Shown here one piece after another: positions 14,309 to 16,778 of a DNA stretch of 16,778 nucleotides. This DNA comes from Bacteroidales bacterium (lineage in GTDB: Bacteria > Bacteroidota > Bacteroidia > Bacteroidales > UBA932): contig JAKSJQ010000042.1 of assembly GCA_024402115.1 (NCBI GenBank), positions 1 through 16,778 of the forward strand, written 5' to 3'. Position numbers and translations under genes: made by a program. The notes beneath the pieces were generated by a model. That model saw only the letters and a program-made list of their open reading frames with translations, was not told the DNA's origin and did no database searches. Each line of letters opens with the position of its first letter. Position 1 is the stretch's first letter.

Positions 14309-16303
14309 ATGAAGAAAACACTAATCATGCTCGCGCTCCTTGGATTCTGCGCAGCCGCATCGGCACAGCCAGGCCCAGGCAGATTCCAGGTACAGCAGAA
14401 CGAGGTAACCAGTCCTGACGGAAGACTTTCTGTCAATGTAATCCTCGGCAGAGGAGGCGCTCCTGCCTACACCGTCAGCTACGACTCCAACGTCATTCTC
14501 GAGAACTCCCCTCTCGGTCTCGTCACCACCGGCGGCGACCTCACCAGAGGCCTCGAATTCGTTTCAGCAGAGACAGAATCTGTAAGCAAGAACTACACCC
14601 AGGCAAAGATCAAGAAGTCACAGATCAGCTACAACGCAAACAGGCTCACTTTCGTGGTAAAGGACTCGAAGGGACAGGAGCTGAGCATCATCTTCGAAGT
14701 CAGCAACAATGACATCGCCTTCAGATACAGGATCGGCGAGTACAGGAACAGGTATTCTACCGTGATCCTCAAGGAAGCTACCGGCTTCGACTTCCCTCTC
14801 GGGACGACCACATTCCTCTCTGCACAGGCCGACCCTATGACAGGCTTCGCACAGACAAAGCCTTCATACGAGGAAGGATATGGATATGACGACCCTATGG
14901 ACAAGAAGTCTTCATACGGCAACGGATATACCTTCCCTTGTCTCTTCCATATCGGTGACAACTGGGCACTCATCTCAGAGACAGGCGTAACCGGCAAGTA
15001 TGTAGGTTCACACCTCAGCGAGGAAAAGGCCGGTGGTCTCTACACCATCGACTTCCCTGACGAGAGAGAAATCAGCGGCTGGGCATCATCAAGCGTAGCG
15101 ATGGCTCTCCCGGGATACACTCCATACCGCACAATCACAGTCGGCGACAATCTCGCACCTATCGTCGAGACAACCATCCCTTACGACGTTGTCGAGCCTC
15201 TCTACCAGCCTTCACAGGACTACGTATACGGCAAGTCTACCTGGAGCTGGATCATGTGGGGTGACGGCGCTACCGTCTACGACGATCAGGTCAAGTACAT
15301 CGACCTTGCAGCAGCAATGGGCTACAAGTACTGCCTCGTGGATGCACTCTGGGACACCCAGATCGGCCGCGACAGGATCGAGGAGCTTTCAAAGTACGCA
15401 CAGTCGAAGGGTGTAAGCCTCTTCCTGTGGTACAACTCGAATGGTGCATGGAACGATGCACCTCAGGGTCCTAGAGGCTGCATGTCTACCAGCATCGAGA
15501 GAGCCGCCGAGATGAAGTGGCTCAAGAAGATCGGTGTAAAGGGCCTCAAGATCGACTTCTTCGGCAGCGACAAGCAGCCTATGATGCAGACCTACGAGGA
15601 TATCCTAAGCGATGCAAACGAGTACGGCCTGATGATCATCTTCCATGGATGTACACTTCCACGCGGCTGGGAAAGGATGTATCCTAACTTCGTTGGCGCA
15701 GAGGCAGTCCTCGCATCGGAGAACCTCATGTTCTCACAGGACTTCAACGACATCGAGGCAGTTAATGCTTCCACCCACCCATTCATGAGAAACACAGTCG
15801 CTGCGATGGAGTACGGCGGATCGCCTCTCAACAAGCACTGGAACAGGGACAACAAGCGTGGAAACACCCGCAGGACCACCGATGCATTCGAGCTTGCAAC
15901 CGCAGTTCTCTTCCAGAACCCGATCCAGAACTTCGCAATCGCTCCAAACAACCTCGAAGACGCTCCTGCAGAGGAACTCGATTACATGAGAGCCGTTCCT
16001 ACAGAGTGGGATGACATCAAGTACATCGACGGTTACCCTGGACAGTTCGCGATCGTCGCAAGAAGAAGCGGTGACAAGTGGTACATCGCCGGCGTCAACG
16101 GCCAGAAGACTCCTCTCAAGTACGCTCTCGACCTCAAGGCATTCGGTCTCAGCTTCGACAAGAAAGGCACAGCATCAGCTGACTTCACTCTCTGGACCGA
16201 CAACGCAGCACGCGAGACCGTGAAGACAGAATCCCCTAAGGCCAAGAACGGCATCATCAACCTCGAGGTTCAGCCTGACGGCGGCTTCGTTGTGATTCTC
16301 TAA
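14309..16303 (+). CDS. Secreted glycoside hydrolase family 97 (alpha-glucosidase/alpha-galactosidase type)
   Basis: This 664-residue exported hydrolase has a signal peptide ending near ASA (17-19). It is followed by the GH97 N-terminal beta-sandwich (about 27-290), the catalytic (beta/alpha)8 barrel (about 300-565) and a C-terminal beta domain (about 570-664). Recognisable parts are TWSWIMWGDG (311-320), LFLWYNSNGAW (371-381), GLKIDFFGSDKQ (412-423), FHGCTLPRGWERMYPN (445-460) and GAEA (463-466). The family includes inverting alpha-glucosidase SusB and retaining alpha-galactosidase BT1871. The Asp416 strand motif and the FHGCTLPRG segment look more like the retaining subgroup, with Asp416 as nucleophile candidate and Glu465 as a possible acid/base; this is inference. 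No SusC/SusD, regulator or second glycosidase lies nearby within view. CCT is the dominant proline codon, suggesting good expression. The family call is firm, the specificity is open. Confidence 0.9.
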   Translation: MKKTLIMLALLGFCAAASAQPGPGRFQVQQNEVTSPDGRLSVNVILGRGGAPAYTVSYDSNVILENSPLGLVTTGGDLTRGLEFVSAETESVSKNYTQAKIKKSQISYNANRLTFVVKDSKGQELSIIFEVSNNDIAFRYRIGEYRNRYSTVILKEATGFDFPLGTTTFLSAQADPMTGFAQTKPSYEEGYGYDDPMDKKSSYGNGYTFPCLFHIGDNWALISETGVTGKYVGSHLSEEKAGGLYTIDFPDEREISGWASSSVAMALPGYTPYRTITVGDNLAPIVETTIPYDVVEPLYQPSQDYVYGKSTWSWIMWGDGATVYDDQVKYIDLAAAMGYKYCLVDALWDTQIGRDRIEELSKYAQSKGVSLFLWYNSNGAWNDAPQGPRGCMSTSIERAAEMKWLKKIGVKGLKIDFFGSDKQPMMQTYEDILSDANEYGLMIIFHGCTLPRGWERMYPNFVGAEAVLASENLMFSQDFNDIEAVNASTHPFMRNTVAAMEYGGSPLNKHWNRDNKRGNTRRTTDAFELATAVLFQNPIQNFAIAPNNLEDAPAEELDYMRAVPTEWDDIKYIDGYPGQFAIVARRSGDKWYIAGVNGQKTPLKYALDLKAFGLSFDKKGTASADFTLWTDNAARETVKTESPKAKNGIINLEVQPDGGFVVIL

Positions 16304-16433
16304 TTATTGGGGCTTATCGCCCCTAACGCAGCGGCCTTTGCGCCTTTCCGTATTTGCTGACGCAAATACCCGGCTCGGCCGGCCCGCTGATGCGGGCTTG
16401 TCAGTATCTTCTGTCCGACGTCGGTACTGACGA

Positions 16434-16498
16434 ATATGAAATCCCTGTGAGGACAGGCTCCTGAAAATGTCGCCCTAACCTCACAGGGATTTCCATAT
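16434..16498. repeat. Long inverted repeat, 19/20-nt arms
   Basis: The left arm 16434-16452 and right arm 16479-16498 are complementary except for one extra base (a bulge) near the outer end. The inner 15 bp, GAAATCCCTGTGAGG and its complement, are perfect. The 26-nt centre is not self-complementary in an obvious way. Possible roles are an RNA stem-loop, a terminator for convergent transcription or the remnant of a small palindromic element. Confidence 0.7.
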
Positions 16499-16601
16499 CC
16501 AGCTTCCAGACACAAGGAAGATTGACATTAGCAACGGATTATTCTGCCACCAGTGTCAGCCTGGTTGGCATCCAGCCGACGGCGGTGAACGTAGCTGACA
16601 G

Positions 16602-16640
16602 CAATGAATCCGGGGATATGGGATATCCCGGGATTCATTG
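16602..16640. repeat. 18-bp near-perfect hairpin with 3-nt loop
   Basis: Arms 16602-16619 and 16623-16640 match at 17 of 18 positions, with one mismatch at 16612 opposite 16630. The loop is GGG. The outer ten bases are CAATGAATCC and its complement. It could form a very stable stem on either strand. The sequence beyond it (TATACATATAGC) is AT-rich but has no T-run. Confidence 0.7.
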
Positions 16641-16707
16641 TATACATATAGCAGGACAGAATCATTCCCCGGACGCAAAGTCTTTGAAGGGATAAAGTTA
16701 AGGCACC

Positions 16708-16735
16708 GGCGCCGGAATAAATACCGTCCGGCGCC
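16708..16735 (-). terminator. Stem-loop that may end a minus-strand gene
   Basis: GGCGCCGG (16708-16715) and CCGGCGCC (16728-16735) form an 8-bp GC-rich stem with a 12-nt AT-rich loop. Read on the minus strand, the stem starts within the putative TAG stop at 16737-16735, and the sequence after it is GGTGCCTTAACTTTAT, only moderately T-rich. A terminator role depends on the partial gene next to it being real. Confidence 0.4.
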
Positions 16736-16778
16736 TAAAGGTCAAGAGCTGCTTCGAGCTCGAGAGAGCGGCTCGATG
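16735..16778 (-). CDS. Possible C-terminal end of a gene running off the window (partial)
   Basis: Read on the minus strand from the window edge, one frame gives 13 codons, S-S-R-S-L-E-L-E-A-A-L-D-L, then TAG. The residues would make a plausible amphipathic C-terminal helix, and the stop abuts a GC-rich stem-loop, as often seen at gene ends. The piece is too short to identify a family, and another frame is also open across it. Confidence 0.25.
   Translation of the reverse strand, partial: SSRSLELEAALDL

Larger units (their letters stand above)
16304..16734. other. Hairpin-dense intergenic region, no recognised gene
   Basis: No convincing coding frame or known RNA was found. Many inverted repeats are present: GGGGC/GCCCC (16309-16323), GTATTTGC/GCAAATAC with loop TGAC (16350-16369), CCGGC/GCCGG (16370-16382), and GCCCGC/GCGGGC with loop TGAT (16382-16397). 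Others are GTCAGTA/TACTGAC (16400-16431), two long repeats listed separately, and TGTCAGC/GCTGACA (16554-16600). The first may terminate the GH97 transcript, although it lacks a U-tract. Confidence 0.6.

Noticed and set aside
16300..16515. A 71-codon minus-strand frame after the GH97 gene
   Set aside because: It runs through several hairpins and overlaps the GH97 stop codon. Its sequence has no recognisable motif, and no promoter box precedes it.
16541..16640. tRNA-like folding in the tail
   Set aside because: Inverted repeats are present, but no TTCGA/GTTC T-arm, anticodon arm geometry or acceptor stem could be assembled.

Overview
The window looks like chromosome of a member of the Bacteroidota, most likely Bacteroidales. 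Four start sites have a perfect TAnnTTTG -7 promoter box a short distance upstream (lysC, the YitT-type gene, the GH97 gene and ilvA). Shine-Dalgarno sequences are essentially absent, two lipoproteins carry Bacteroidetes-like lipoboxes, and the gene set (GH97 glucosidase, cyclophilin lipoprotein, YitT/DUF2179 protein, monofunctional lysC next to lysA) is typical of the phylum. Genus cannot be fixed from the sequence. No tRNA, rRNA, insertion sequence, phage gene or CRISPR array was seen.

Layout: an Asp-box (BNR/YCF48-like) lipoprotein (+, 2-1105) is followed by a 306-bp convergent gap holding an 11-bp stem-loop and about seven degenerate 19-bp tandem repeats. Next is a minus-strand operon read right to left: SDR oxidoreductase (4666-5448), two-module VOC/glyoxalase-fold protein (3568-4644) and a 711-residue EF-hand membrane protein (1412-3547), with gaps of about 20 bp. 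Divergent from it, across 79 bp with inverted promoter-like elements and a palindrome abutting the start codon, is a 588-residue fusion of a type-B carboxylesterase to 5-formyltetrahydrofolate cyclo-ligase (5528-7294). One base after its stop codon lies the stop codon of convergent threonine dehydratase ilvA (7296-8501, minus). A LOG-family Rossmann protein (8570-9691) diverges from ilvA.

The right half is all on the plus strand: aspartate kinase lysC (9766-11079) and diaminopimelate decarboxylase lysA (11139-12284), the first and last steps of the aspartate-to-lysine route, separated by a 10-bp stem-loop. Then come a cyclophilin-type prolyl isomerase lipoprotein (12352-13035) with a structured 3' region, a YitT/DUF2179 membrane protein (13207-14145) with three 22-bp tandem repeats and a clear terminator behind it, and a secreted GH97 glycoside hydrolase (14309-16303) with no SusC/SusD partner in view. 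The last 475 bp contain many inverted repeats and perhaps the last 13 codons of a minus-strand gene.

IlvA, LysC and LysA all belong to aspartate-family and branched-chain amino acid metabolism, but they are not one operon. The most unusual items are the esterase/folate-enzyme fusion, the EF-hand membrane protein with its internal duplication, the structured element behind the cyclophilin gene and the hairpin-dense tail.
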